DNA from: Myxococcota bacterium
GTDB lineage: Bacteria; Myxococcota_A; UBA9160; UBA6930
Length of the DNA stretch: 64,000 bases
Assembly: GCA_028285625.1 (NCBI GenBank)
Contig: JANQOX010000002.1
Coordinates: forward strand, 62,001-126,000
Direction: 5' to 3'
Part shown: positions 34,358 through 44,631 of the stretch, in pieces
Numbering within the stretch: position 1 is the stretch's first letter
Layout: every line of letters starts with the position of its first letter
Made by a program: the position numbers and the translations under genes
The notes under the pieces: model-generated
The model's database searches: none
Seen by the model: only the letters and a program-made list of their open reading frames with translations
What the model was told of the DNA's origin: nothing

Positions 34358-35206
34358 ATGCGCGCCGGTCTGCCCTACATGGTCGCCTCGGCGCTGGCCT
34401 TTGCCGGCATGGGCGTGTTCGTGAAGCTCGCCGGGCAGCGGATCCCCAGCCAGGAGATCGTGCTCGCCCGTGCGGTGGTGGCGCTGCTGCTGTCGCTCGT
34501 CATGCTGGCTCACGCCGGTGTCGCGCCCTTCGGCAGGCACCGCGGGCTGCTGCTGCTGCGCGGGGTGTTTGGTTTCGCGGGGCTCTCGTGCGTCTTCTAC
34601 GCAGTGACGCGCCTGCCCTTGGCCGAGGCCACCGTCATCCAGTACCTGCACCCGGTCTTCACCGGCGCGCTTGCGTGGCTCTTCCTGGGCGAGCGCGTGC
34701 CGCGCGCGCTGGGGCTGGCGGTGCCGCTGTCACTCGCCGGTGTCGTGTTCGTGGCGCAGCCCGCCGCGCTGTTCGGGGGCGAGGTGTCGTTGCCCGCCCT
34801 CGGTGTGCTGGCGGCACTCTTCGGCGCGGTGTTCAGCGCGTGTGCGTACGTCGTGGTCCGCAGGCTCTCCCGCGACGAACACCCGCTGGTGATCGTGCTC
34901 TACTTTCCGCTGGTGACGGTGCCTGCGACGCTGCCCTTCCTGGTGGGGCGGATGGTCGTGCCGGTGGGCGTCGAGTGGCTCTGGCTGCTGCTCGTGGGTC
35001 TGTGCGCGCAGGTGGGCCAGATCGCGCTGACCCGCGGCATCCAGCTCGAGACGGCCGCCCGTGCGACCTCGCTCAGCTACCTGCAGGTGGTCTTCGCCGC
35101 GGGTTTCGGCGTCCTGGTCTTTGGCGAGGTGCCCACGGGGTTCGCCGTGGCGGGCGCATGCCTCGTGATGCTGGGTGCCTACGTCGCCGCGCGCCGCGAG
35201 TCATGA
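34358..35206 (+). CDS. EamA-family (DMT superfamily) transporter
   Basis: This 282-residue protein has ten membrane segments in two EamA repeats, with the repeat signatures LPLAEATVIQYLHPVFTGALAWLFLGERV and YLQVVFAAGFGVLVFGEVPTGF. It should transport a small metabolite across the inner membrane; substrate unknown. The ATG at 34358 lies three bases after the crotonase stop, and the amidohydrolase start overlaps its stop (ATGA at 35203-35206), so the genes 33046-36603 are one transcriptional unit. Confidence 0.9.
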   Translation: MRAGLPYMVASALAFAGMGVFVKLAGQRIPSQEIVLARAVVALLLSLVMLAHAGVAPFGRHRGLLLLRGVFGFAGLSCVFYAVTRLPLAEATVIQYLHPVFTGALAWLFLGERVPRALGLAVPLSLAGVVFVAQPAALFGGEVSLPALGVLAALFGAVFSACAYVVVRRLSRDEHPLVIVLYFPLVTVPATLPFLVGRMVVPVGVEWLWLLLVGLCAQVGQIALTRGIQLETAARATSLSYLQVVFAAGFGVLVFGEVPTGFAVAGACLVMLGAYVAARRES

Positions 35207-36603
35207 GGATCCACCGGGCCGACGTCGAGGGGCGCCTGTGCGACGTCCGCATCGAGGGCGATCGCGTGGCCGACGTCGCGCCGGCGCTCGAGCGCCTGCC
35301 CGGCGAAAGCGAGGTCGACGCCCGGGGCGGGGCGCTGGTGCCGGGTCTCCACGACCACCACGTGCACCTGCTCGCCATGGCGGCGGCACGGGGGTCGGTG
35401 GCCTGCGGACCGCCCGAGGTACGCGGCGCCAGGGCGCTGGAGCGCGCCCTGGCGGCGGCGCCGGGCGGCGCCGGAGGCTGGGTGAGGGGCGTGGGCTACC
35501 ACGAGTCGGTGGCGGGCGAACTCGACCGCCGGGCGCTCGACGCCTGGCGCTCCGACCAGCCCGTGCGCATCCAACACCGGAGCGGAAGCTGCTGGTTCCT
35601 GAATGGGCGCGCGATCGAAGCGCTTGGGCTCGACCGCGGTGCCGATGCCCCGGGTGTGGAGCGCGACGCGCGTGGAAGCGCCACCGGTAGGGTCTTCCGG
35701 TCGGACGATTGGCTACGTGGACGCTGGCCCGTCGAGCCCCCGGACCTGGGACCCGTGGGCGGGGCCCTCGCGCGCGCGGGCATCGTGGGCGCGACCGACG
35801 CCACCGCGACGAACGATGCCGAGCGTGCGCGCTGGCTGGCGCGCGCCCAGGCGCAGGGCGACCTGCCCCAACGCCTCCACCTGCTGGGGACGGCGGATCT
35901 CGAGGTACCCGAGGGCCTCACACGGGGCGCCGTCAAGCTCCTGCTCGACGATGCCCGCCTCCCCGACCCCGACGCGCTCGCTGTGACGATTGGATCCGCC
36001 CATCGAGCGGGCCGCAACGTGGCCATCCACTGCGTCACGCGCGGCGAGCTGGCCATGGCCATTGCCGTGTGGCGGATGGTGGGTGCACGTCGCGGCGACC
36101 GCGTCGAACACGCGAACGTCTGTCCGCCCGATCTGGCGATGGCGCTCGCGGAGCTCGGCGTGACGGCGGTGATCCAGCCCGGTCTGCTCCATGAGCGTGG
36201 CGACGCATGGCTCCGCGACGTGGAGCCATCCGAATGCCCATGGCTGGTGCGCGGGCGCGGTCTCGAGGAGTCCGGCGTTGCACTCGCCGGCGGGACCGAT
36301 GCGCCCTACGGGCCCGGCGACCCTTGGCTCGCCATGCGCACGGCCACCACGCGGCGCACGCGAGAAGGCGGGTGTCTCGGCCCCGGCGAGGCGCTCACGC
36401 CCGAGCGCGCCCTGGCGCTATTCACGACCTCGGCGGGCGCTCCGGGCGGTCCGCCGCGGAGGGTCGCGCGGGGTGCGCTGGCCGACCTCTGCCTGCTCGA
36501 CCGGCCCTGGTCCCAAGCGCGCACCCGGCTGATTGCCAACGACGTCCGCGCCACGTTCGTGGGCGGCGAGTGCGTCTACTGCCGAGACGGCGACGCGTGG
36601 TAG
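35203..36603 (+). CDS. Amidohydrolase family protein (YtcJ/amidohydrolase_3-like)
   Basis: The 466-residue protein has the TIM-barrel metal ligands of the family: GLHDHHVHLLAM near residue 48-58, NVAIHCVTRGE, VEHANVCP and GGTDAPYGPGDP. The active site is expected to be binuclear or mononuclear with zinc. Substrate is unknown; such proteins hydrolyse amides or cyclic ureas. It starts inside the EamA stop (ATGA). A phosphotransferase gene follows after 30 bases. Confidence 0.85.
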   Translation: MRIHRADVEGRLCDVRIEGDRVADVAPALERLPGESEVDARGGALVPGLHDHHVHLLAMAAARGSVACGPPEVRGARALERALAAAPGGAGGWVRGVGYHESVAGELDRRALDAWRSDQPVRIQHRSGSCWFLNGRAIEALGLDRGADAPGVERDARGSATGRVFRSDDWLRGRWPVEPPDLGPVGGALARAGIVGATDATATNDAERARWLARAQAQGDLPQRLHLLGTADLEVPEGLTRGAVKLLLDDARLPDPDALAVTIGSAHRAGRNVAIHCVTRGELAMAIAVWRMVGARRGDRVEHANVCPPDLAMALAELGVTAVIQPGLLHERGDAWLRDVEPSECPWLVRGRGLEESGVALAGGTDAPYGPGDPWLAMRTATTRRTREGGCLGPGEALTPERALALFTTSAGAPGGPPRRVARGALADLCLLDRPWSQARTRLIANDVRATFVGGECVYCRDGDAW

Positions 36604-36633
36604 CCTTGGCGCCCCCTGGCCCAAGGAGCCGCC

Positions 36634-37695
36634 ATGCCCGGACCCAAGGAGCGCGACCTCGAAGCCACCCGCGCCGCACTCGCCAAGTGGCTGGGCGAGA
36701 AGCTCGGCGCCCCGGTGGCGCTCTCGGAGCTCACGGGGCCTTCCGACACGGGATTCTCCAGCGACACCCTGCTCTTCGACGCGACCGTGGGTGGCGACCG
36801 CACCGAGCAGCTGGTGGCGCGCCTCGAGCCCCAGGGCTTCAACGTGTTCCCGGAGTACGACGTCGCGGTGCAGTATCGCGTCATGGAGACGCTGGCGGGC
36901 ACCGACGTGCCCGTTCCGCGCATGCGCTGGCTCGAGTCCGACCCGTCGGTGCTCGGCGCCGCTTTCTATGTGATGGATCGCGTCGATGGCCAGGTGCCGA
37001 GCGACAGTCCGCCCTACCACCTGGCCGGCCTGGTGTTCGAGATGGAGCCGGAGGCGCGCACGGCGCTCTGGTGGTCGGGCCTCGAGGCGATGGCACGCAT
37101 CCACCGGCTGGACTGGCGCGTGCTCGGCTTCGACTTCCTCGACGAGCCCGAGCGCGGCCCCGACCCCCTCGCGCAGCAGCTCGACTACTACCACGGCTTC
37201 TTCCAGTGGGCGGTGAACGACCCCGATCGCTACCCGCTGATCCAGCGCGCACTCGCGTGGCTCTCGGCGAACGCACCCAAGGACGAGCCCGTCGCCCTGT
37301 GCTGGGGCGACTCACGGATCTCGAACCAGATGTTCCGAGACGGCGCATGCGTGGCGGTGATCGACTGGGAGATGGTGCGCCTCGGCAACCCGCTCCAGGA
37401 CGTGGTCTGGATGAGCGCCATCGACCGCTGCCTCTCCGAGGGCATCGGTGTGGCGCGGCTTCCGGGCCTGCCCGATCGCGCCGCCACGCTCGCGCGCTGG
37501 TCCGAGCTCACCGGGTTCGCCACCGAGGCCGCCGACTACTACGAGGTGCTCGCCCTGCTGAAGTTCTCGGTCATCATGGCGCGGCTGGGCCTGCAGATGA
37601 AGCACTACGGCGTGCTGCCCGAGGATGCGGACATGGACCGCGAGAATCTCGCGACGACACTGCTCGGCCCCGCCCTCGAAGCGGCCGGGGGTTAG
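36634..37695 (+). CDS. Phosphotransferase family protein (APH/ACAD-associated)
   Basis: The 353-residue protein has an APH-like core with the catalytic-loop motif CWGDSRISNQMF and metal-loop VIDWEMVRLGNPLQD. In this subgroup, often next to acyl-CoA dehydrogenases, the first His of HxDxxxxN is replaced by Trp, as seen here. It phosphorylates an unknown small substrate, perhaps involved in CoA-thioester or lipid metabolism. ATG 36634 follows AAGGAG. Confidence 0.88.
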   Translation: MPGPKERDLEATRAALAKWLGEKLGAPVALSELTGPSDTGFSSDTLLFDATVGGDRTEQLVARLEPQGFNVFPEYDVAVQYRVMETLAGTDVPVPRMRWLESDPSVLGAAFYVMDRVDGQVPSDSPPYHLAGLVFEMEPEARTALWWSGLEAMARIHRLDWRVLGFDFLDEPERGPDPLAQQLDYYHGFFQWAVNDPDRYPLIQRALAWLSANAPKDEPVALCWGDSRISNQMFRDGACVAVIDWEMVRLGNPLQDVVWMSAIDRCLSEGIGVARLPGLPDRAATLARWSELTGFATEAADYYEVLALLKFSVIMARLGLQMKHYGVLPEDADMDRENLATTLLGPALEAAGG

Positions 37696-37704
37696 GGTCG
37701 CGGC

Positions 37705-39021
<1,317 letters not shown>

Positions 39022-39023
39022 GA

Positions 39024-39797
39024 TCACTCCGGTGTCACGTAGGCGGCGGTGATCCCCCCGTCTACGAGGAAGCTGGTGCCCGTGACGAACGAAGATTCCG
39101 ACGACGCCAGATAGACCACGGCGTCGGCGATCTCGCGCGCCTCGCCGAAGCGGCCCATGGGAACGTGCACCAGGCGCCGCTGCCGTTTGGCCTCGGTGTC
39201 CAGGTACTTCATCAGCAGCTCGGTGCGCAGCGGGCCCGGACACAGCGCGTTCACGCGGATGCCCTCCCGCGCGTGGAGGACCGCGAGCTCTCGCGAGAGC
39301 GCGAGGACGCCACCCTTGCTCGCGGTGTACGCGAGCTGGGGCGTCGCCGCGCCGAGCACGGCCACGAACGAGGCCGTGTTGATGATCGACCCGCCCCCCG
39401 CGCGGCGCAGGGCCGGGATGCCGTGCTTGCAGCCGAGAAAGACGCCCTTCAGGTTCACGTTCATGGTGAGGTCGAAGACCGCCTCGTCGGTGTCCTCGGC
39501 GCCCGAATCGTCGATGTGCGAGATGCCGGCGTTGTTGAACAGCACGTGCAGCGCGCCGTAGGTCTCCTCGGCGGTCGCCACCATGCGGGCACAGTCCTCG
39601 CCCTTCGACACGTCGGCGCGCACGAAGCAGGCGTCGCCACCGGTGTCGCGTAGGCGGGCAGCCGCCGCTTCGCCCGGCTCCTCGGCGATGTCCGCGACGA
39701 CGACCTTGGCGCCCTCGCGAGAGAGGGCGAGGGCGCTCTCGAGTCCGATGCCACTGCCGGCCCCCGTCACCAGGGCCACGCGATCCGCCAGTCTCAC
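39024..39797 (-). CDS. SDR-family NAD(P)-dependent oxidoreductase
   Basis: The 257-residue classical SDR has the TGAGSGIG nucleotide motif near residue 11-18, NNAG, the catalytic Ser (NTASFVA) and the Tyr-Lys pair YTASKGG. Substrate could be an alcohol in lipid, terpenoid or sugar metabolism. Start is ATG at 39797. The amidohydrolase gene follows with a shared or touching start-stop (39021-39027), indicating an operon. Confidence 0.93.
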   Translation of the reverse strand: MRLADRVALVTGAGSGIGLESALALSREGAKVVVADIAEEPGEAAAARLRDTGGDACFVRADVSKGEDCARMVATAEETYGALHVLFNNAGISHIDDSGAEDTDEAVFDLTMNVNLKGVFLGCKHGIPALRRAGGGSIINTASFVAVLGAATPQLAYTASKGGVLALSRELAVLHAREGIRVNALCPGPLRTELLMKYLDTEAKRQRRLVHVPMGRFGEAREIADAVVYLASSESSFVTGTSFLVDGGITAAYVTPE

Positions 39798-39988
39798 CGC
39801 ACACCTCCATGGGATGGCCGCGTCCCGTTGCGTGGGGGCCCGGCTCCTGGGGCGTGTCTACTCCGGATGCGCGGGCCCGGCAAACCGTCTGTCGCGCGGC
39901 TTCGGGCAGGACGCCGGCCGGGCGAGCAGGCACCCAAGCGGGTCCGTGGTAGCGTCCGGCTGGACCCATCGGGCCTGGAGGCGGTGCC

Positions 39989-42223
39989 ATGCTGCGAACC
40001 ATTCTGGTCGTGCTTCTCCTGCTGATCGCCGCGGCGGTCGGCTTCGTGTACTCGGCCGGCAAGGGCAGCCTCGGAGAGCACGAGGGGCCCGGCGAGCCCA
40101 AGGCCGTTCGCCGCTCGGCCGAGACCGTGCGCGTGAGCGAGGCCCGGGTCAGCGAAGCCGCCGCGGGCATCGGCGTGCCTCGCCCCAAGCAGGTGCTCTT
40201 CGGCGACCTGCACGTCCACTCGACCTTCTCGTTCGATGCGTTCATGATCAGCCTGCCGATCGCGGGGGGCGAAGGGTCGCATCCGCCCGCCGATGCCTGC
40301 GACTTCGCCCGCTTCTGCTCCCAGCTCGACTTCTGGTCGATCAACGATCACGCCGAGGGCATCACGCCGCGCCACTGGTCCGAGACGGTGGATGCGATCC
40401 GTCAGTGCAACGACGTCGCCGGAGATCCGGCCGACCCCGATACGGTGGCGTTCCTCGGCTGGGAGTGGACGCAGGTCGGGCGCACGCCCGACGACCATTA
40501 CGGCCACAAGAACGTGGTCCTCGCCGGAACGGCCGACGACGAGATCACGGCCCGCCCCATCGCGTCGGGGGGGCAGGCGCTCGCCGCGCGGCAGCAGGGT
40601 CCTCGGGTGTTGGGACGCGGGCTGTTGGCCGTCCTGTCCGACGAGCGCGTCCGCGACTTCGTGACCTATCTGGCCGAGCGCGACGACTGGCCGCTCTGTG
40701 ATGCGGATACGCCCAGCCCCGAACTGCCGACGGACTGCCTCGAACTCGCCGAGACGCCGGCCGATCTTTATCGCAAACTCGACGAGTGGGATCGCGAATC
40801 GATCGTGATCCCCCACGGCACGACCTGGGGCTTCTACACGCCCCCCGGCTCGACCTGGGACAAGCAGCTCGCCACGAACGATCCGGACCGCCAGCGCCTG
40901 CTCGAGGTCTACTCGGGCCACGGCGACTCGGAGGTCTACCGCGACTGGCGCGCCGTGCAGATCGACGACGACGGCAACGCGACCTGCCCCGAGCCCACCC
41001 CGAACTACCTGCCGTCGTGCTGGCAGGCGGGTGAGATCATCCGATCGCGCTGTGAGGCCGAAGGCACGGGCGCCGCCGAGTGCGACGAGCGCGCGGCCCT
41101 GGCCCGCGCCCATGCCGCCGCGGCCCGCGTGGCGGGCCACCTGGTGGTTCCTGGTGCCGAGGCCGAAGAGTGGCTCGACTCCGGGCAATGCGTGGATTGT
41201 GCGGAGCCCGCATTCAACTACCGGCCGGGAGGCTCGGCGCAGTACCTCCTCGCACTGCGCGACTTCGAGAGCGACGGCGCACGCGACTTTCGCATGGGCT
41301 TCATGGCATCGAGCGACAACCACTTCGCTCGCCCGGGCACGGGCTACAAAGAGGTCCACCGCCGCGGTTTCACCGAGTCGCGCGGCGGGCGCGCGGGTGG
41401 CGCGTCGGGCCCGATGGCGCGCTTCATCGCCCCCGATCCGGTGGAGCCGACCTCGACGCCGGTGGAGATCGACATCAACGACGGCTCGCGCGCGGGTTTC
41501 CAGCTCCTCGAGCTCGAACGGCAGGCGTCGTTCTTCTTGACGGGAGGACTGGTGGCGACCCACGCCGAGGGTCGCGACCGCCGTGCGATCTTCCACGCCC
41601 TCGAGCGGCGCGAGGTCTATGGAACGAGCGGTCCGCGCATGCTCCTGTGGTTCGACCTGCTGAACCCGCCGGGCTCTCGCGGCACGACCCGGCCCATGGG
41701 ATCCGAGGTGGAGATGGCCGCCAATCCGATCTTCCAGGTGCGGGCGGTGGGCAGCTTCGAGCAGCTTCCGGGCTGTCCCGACGAATCCGCCGACGCCCTC
41801 GGCCCCGAAGAGCTCGAACGCATCTGCAAGGGCGAGTGCTACCACCCGTCCGACGAGCGCCGCCGGATCTCCCGCATCGAGGTCGTGCGCGTGCGGCCCC
41901 AGGAGCGCCCCGGGGAGCCGGTCGAACCCCTGATCGACGATCCCTGGCGCACCTTCTCGTGCGAGCCCGACCCCGCCGGCTGCACGGTGCTGTTCGAAGA
42001 CCCGGACTACGCCGCGGACCACCGCGACACCGTGTACTACGTGCGGGCCTTCGAGGAGTCGAAGCCCGCGGTGAACGCCGGCAATCTGCGCTGCGAGCGC
42101 GACGAGGCCGGCCACTGCATCGGAGTCGACCTGTGCGGCGGCGACCCCACGGACGACTGCCTCGGCGAACACGAGCCGCGCGCCTGGTCGTCACCGATCT
42201 GGGTGGACCAGCCGCAGGGCTGA
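39989..42223 (+). CDS. DUF3604 protein (PHP-like metal-dependent phosphoesterase fold)
   Basis: The 744-residue protein opens with a signal-anchor helix (residues 4-20). The PHP-like motif [14 protein letters not shown] near residue 72-85 and SINDHAE near residue 117 give metal ligands. DUF3604 members are about this size and often have disulfide-rich inserts, as seen here in [14 protein letters not shown] and CVDCAEPAF. They are taken to be periplasmic or surface phosphoesterases of unknown substrate. GGAGG lies six bases before ATG 39989. The gene is monocistronic. Confidence 0.9.
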   Translation: MLRTILVVLLLLIAAAVGFVYSAGKGSLGEHEGPGEPKAVRRSAETVRVSEARVSEAAAGIGVPRPKQVLFGDLHVHSTFSFDAFMISLPIAGGEGSHPPADACDFARFCSQLDFWSINDHAEGITPRHWSETVDAIRQCNDVAGDPADPDTVAFLGWEWTQVGRTPDDHYGHKNVVLAGTADDEITARPIASGGQALAARQQGPRVLGRGLLAVLSDERVRDFVTYLAERDDWPLCDADTPSPELPTDCLELAETPADLYRKLDEWDRESIVIPHGTTWGFYTPPGSTWDKQLATNDPDRQRLLEVYSGHGDSEVYRDWRAVQIDDDGNATCPEPTPNYLPSCWQAGEIIRSRCEAEGTGAAECDERAALARAHAAAARVAGHLVVPGAEAEEWLDSGQCVDCAEPAFNYRPGGSAQYLLALRDFESDGARDFRMGFMASSDNHFARPGTGYKEVHRRGFTESRGGRAGGASGPMARFIAPDPVEPTSTPVEIDINDGSRAGFQLLELERQASFFLTGGLVATHAEGRDRRAIFHALERREVYGTSGPRMLLWFDLLNPPGSRGTTRPMGSEVEMAANPIFQVRAVGSFEQLPGCPDESADALGPEELERICKGECYHPSDERRRISRIEVVRVRPQERPGEPVEPLIDDPWRTFSCEPDPAGCTVLFEDPDYAADHRDTVYYVRAFEESKPAVNAGNLRCERDEAGHCIGVDLCGGDPTDDCLGEHEPRAWSSPIWVDQPQG

Positions 42224-42304
42224 GGGCCCCGGGCCCCTCCCAAGAGCGGACCCGGACGCTCGCCTCACGCGACCCTGGTGGCTCGCGCCGCAGGGCCTGG
42301 CCCT

Positions 42305-42323
42305 GCTGACACGGTCTGTCAGC
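42305..42323. promoter_or_regulatory. Operator-like palindrome 1 upstream of VOC/WYL genes
   Basis: A perfect inverted repeat, GCTGACA-N5-TGTCAGC, lies 129 bases before the VOC protein start. The second copy follows at 42346, so a dimeric repressor could bind twice. The adjacent YafY-type regulator is the natural candidate, which is an inference. Confidence 0.55.
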
Positions 42324-42345
42324 ACCCAATGCGCGTCGCGCCCCT

Positions 42346-42365
42346 GCTGACAGAATGCTGTCACC
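42346..42365. promoter_or_regulatory. Operator-like palindrome 2 and possible promoter
   Basis: A second inverted repeat, GCTGACA-N6-TGTCA, follows 22 bases after the first one. A TATAGT candidate -10 box is at 42376-42381, so this site covers the expected -35 region, which would fit repression. No -35 consensus is visible at 17 bases from that box. Confidence 0.5.
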
Positions 42366-42451
42366 CCGGGCGCCGTATAGTGGGTCGTGCCAGATCCGGT
42401 CCCCACCCTCCCCCGATCCTCTATCTTGCCGAAAGAACGGAGAAATCGACG

Positions 42452-42793
42452 ATGACGACCAAGGTGCCCTGGTTCGAGATCGCAGGCCAGCCTGCTGACA
42501 GCTTGCGCGACTTCTACAGCCAACTGCTGGGCTGGCAGTTCGAAGAGCCTGCCGCCGAGAGCCTGGCGCCGGCGCCGCCCAGCTGGGTCGCCCGTGGGCC
42601 GCGCCGCGCCCGCACACCGGGCGTGCCCCCGTGGTGGATCTCCTTCTACACCCGCGTGCCCGATCTCGATGAGGCCATCCTGAAGGCGCGGTCGCTGGGA
42701 AGCCGCGTGCTGGTGCCTCCCACCGATCTGCCCAACACGACCATCGCGGTGGTCTCCGATCCCGAGGGCCATCCGCTCGGGCTGTGCACGTAG
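42452..42793 (+). CDS. VOC family protein (glyoxalase/bleomycin-resistance fold)
   Basis: The 113-residue protein has paired beta-alpha-beta modules: VPWFEIAGQPADSLRDFYSQLLGWQFE at its start and VSDPEGHPLGLCT at its end, with the typical metal-site Glu replaced or unclear. VOC proteins can be lyases, dioxygenases or binding proteins; this subgroup is common beside WYL or HTH regulators and often of unknown function. ATG 42452 was chosen after removing an upstream shadow extension. The regulator gene follows ten bases later. Confidence 0.85.
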   Translation: MTTKVPWFEIAGQPADSLRDFYSQLLGWQFEEPAAESLAPAPPSWVARGPRRARTPGVPPWWISFYTRVPDLDEAILKARSLGSRVLVPPTDLPNTTIAVVSDPEGHPLGLCT

Positions 42794-42802
42794 GCCCATC
42801 GA

Positions 42803-43519
42803 TTGCGCCGCGCCGACCGACTCTTTCGACTGGTCCAACTGCTTCGGGCCCGCCGCTTCGCCACCGGCGAGCAGATCGCCCAGGAACTGGGCGTCTCCAA
42901 GCGCACGGTCTATCGCGACGTGGCCGACCTGCAGGCGTCCGGGGTGCCGATCCGGGGCGAAGCCGGGGTGGGCTACCGGCTCGAACGTGGCTACGACCTG
43001 CCGCCCCTCATCTTCAACGGCGAAGAACTCGAGGGGCTCGTGCTCGGTGCGCGCATCGTCGGGGCCTGGGGTGACCCCGATCTGGCCGCGGCCGTCGGGA
43101 GCGCCATGACCAAGATCGAGGCGGTCCTGCCGGAGGCGCTGCGCACGGTGCTGATCGACACGCCGCTGTTCGCGCCCGGCCGCCCCTGGGCGCGCGATGT
43201 GGTTCGCGAGATGACGCAGCTGCGCCGGGGCATCAGCGAGCGCCGGCTCGTGCACTTCGACTACCGGCGCGCCGACGGCGAAGACAGCCAGCGCTCGGTG
43301 CGGCCCCTGGGCCTGTACTTCTGGGGTAGCAGCTGGACCCTTGCCACCTGGTGCGAGCTGCGCCACGACTACCGCAGCTTCCGGCCCGACCGGATGCGCA
43401 ACGTGTCGCTGCTCGAGGAGACGTTCGACGGCAGCGACGGCGTGAGTCTCGAAGGGTTCCTGGCGCGCATGGAGAACGAGGACGAGCCCGGCGCACGCTC
43501 GGTGGGGACGGATCGCTGA
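42803..43519 (+). CDS. YafY-family transcriptional regulator (HTH_11 plus WYL domain)
   Basis: The 238-residue protein has an N-terminal winged helix of the HTH_11 type (TGEQIAQELGVSKRTVYRDVADLQ) and a C-terminal WYL-type ligand domain (RRLVHFDYRRADG, LYFWGSSWTLATWCELRHDYRSFRPDR). Start is TTG at 42803. It lies ten bases behind the VOC gene and 480 bases downstream of two palindromes, and probably represses its own operon in response to a small ligand. WYL domains often bind nucleotides or DNA ends. Confidence 0.9.
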   Translation: MRRADRLFRLVQLLRARRFATGEQIAQELGVSKRTVYRDVADLQASGVPIRGEAGVGYRLERGYDLPPLIFNGEELEGLVLGARIVGAWGDPDLAAAVGSAMTKIEAVLPEALRTVLIDTPLFAPGRPWARDVVREMTQLRRGISERRLVHFDYRRADGEDSQRSVRPLGLYFWGSSWTLATWCELRHDYRSFRPDRMRNVSLLEETFDGSDGVSLEGFLARMENEDEPGARSVGTDR

Positions 43520-43992
43520 GCCCGCGCGTCGTCTACCTCGATCCGAGCCTCGATCCGCCCCCGAGCCCGTTTCGCCGGGGTGAGGCGGGCACGCTGGAGA
43601 TCGGCGCCGAGGGCGACGTCGACGCAGCCGTGCGCGTCGCGATCTCGCCGAACTCGACCCATGCCCTGCTCGGCCATGGGGTGGTCGACGCGCTGAACCA
43701 GCTCCCGGTCGAGGGCCGTGTCGGGTCGGGGCTGCCCGTGGTGATCCCGCCGGTCGCGCTCGAGCCCGCGAGCCACGTGCTCTACGAGGCCGACCGGCAC
43801 ACCTATGGCCGGGTCTGGGAGTTCGTGGTCGAGGACCCCGCCGCCGGCTCTCCCCACCCCGAGGCCGGCTCGGATGGGATCGAGTACCGCGTGCGCGTCG
43901 ACAACCGCGAGTTCCAGGTGACCCTGGCGCGGCTGCAGTACCTGCTCACCACGTCCCGCAGCGCCGGGCTCGGGGCGTGGATCCGGATCTGA
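43516..43992 (+). CDS. Hypothetical protein with CTG start overlapping the regulator
   Basis: The 158-residue reading frame is free of stops, GC-rich at third positions and follows the regulator gene; its first usable start is CTG at 43516, which overlaps the regulator stop (CTGA). It contains beta-strand-like sequence such as GTLEIGAEGDVDAAVRVAI, GLPVVIPPVALEP and YRVRVDNREFQVTLARLQYLL. I recognise no family. The CTG start lowers confidence about its exact beginning, though not about the reading frame itself. Confidence 0.55.
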   Translation: MSPRVVYLDPSLDPPPSPFRRGEAGTLEIGAEGDVDAAVRVAISPNSTHALLGHGVVDALNQLPVEGRVGSGLPVVIPPVALEPASHVLYEADRHTYGRVWEFVVEDPAAGSPHPEAGSDGIEYRVRVDNREFQVTLARLQYLLTTSRSAGLGAWIRI

Positions 43993-44004
43993 CGCGCGTC
44001 GTGA

Positions 44005-44019
44005 GCGGGCCGTGCCCGC
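44005..44019. terminator. Weak GC hairpin between convergent genes
   Basis: GCGGGC-CGT-GCCCGC forms a six-base stem with a three-base loop between the stop at 43992 and the convergent stop at 44032. There is no U tract. It may be a short terminator or merely chance. Confidence 0.25.
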
Positions 44020-44031
44020 CGGACCGCGACC

Positions 44032-44505
44032 CTATTCCGGATCGAGCGTGCGTACGACCCGCGCGGGGTTGCCCACCACGAGCGCGTGGGGAGGGACATC
44101 GCGCGTGACCACGGCGCCGGCCCCCACCATGGCCTGCTCGCCGATCACGATGCCGGGCAGGATCGTGGCGTTCGCCCCGATCGAGGCCCCCTTCTCGACA
44201 CGGGTGGTCGGAAACGACTCGGGTCGCTTGCGGCTGCGCGGAAACGGGTCGTTGGTGAAGGTGGCGTTGGGTCCGACGAACACGTCGTCGGCGATGCGAA
44301 GGCCGTCCCAGACCTGGACGCCCGACTTGATCGTCACGCGGTCGCCGATCACGACGTCGTCTTCGATGAAGACCTGATCGCAGATGTTGCCGTCGCGGCC
44401 GATCACGGCCCCCGGCATCACGTGGACGAAGGCCCAGATGCGGGTGCCGTCGCCCACCGACTGGCTCTCGCAGATGGCATTCGGGTGTACGTAGAAGTCG
44501 CTCAC
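44032..44505 (-). CDS. Left-handed beta-helix acyltransferase, WbpD/QdtC-like N-acetyltransferase
   Basis: The 157-residue protein consists of hexapeptide repeats (for example [32 protein letters not shown] and [15 protein letters not shown]). The start [18 protein letters not shown] and the loop [14 protein letters not shown] are characteristic of dTDP- or UDP-amino-sugar N-acetyltransferases such as WbpD and QdtC, which acetylate a 3-amino group using acetyl-CoA. Start is GTG at 44505. The matching aminotransferase and oxidoreductase genes are 14 kb away. Confidence 0.88.
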   Translation of the reverse strand: MSDFYVHPNAICESQSVGDGTRIWAFVHVMPGAVIGRDGNICDQVFIEDDVVIGDRVTIKSGVQVWDGLRIADDVFVGPNATFTNDPFPRSRKRPESFPTTRVEKGASIGANATILPGIVIGEQAMVGAGAVVTRDVPPHALVVGNPARVVRTLDPE

Positions 44506-44631
44506 GATCGATGGCTCCCGTTTCGCTTCGTCGTCCACGCCGGCTCGCCCGGCGGGTCCACGGCCGGCCGAGCATAGCGGCCGGCCGAGGGCGGCCGTTC
44601 GCTCGGCAGAGGGATCCGCGGCGGTGCTATC

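Noticed and set aside
42347..42381. CTGACA as a -35 box for TATAGT
   Set aside because: The spacing is 23 bases, too long for a standard promoter.
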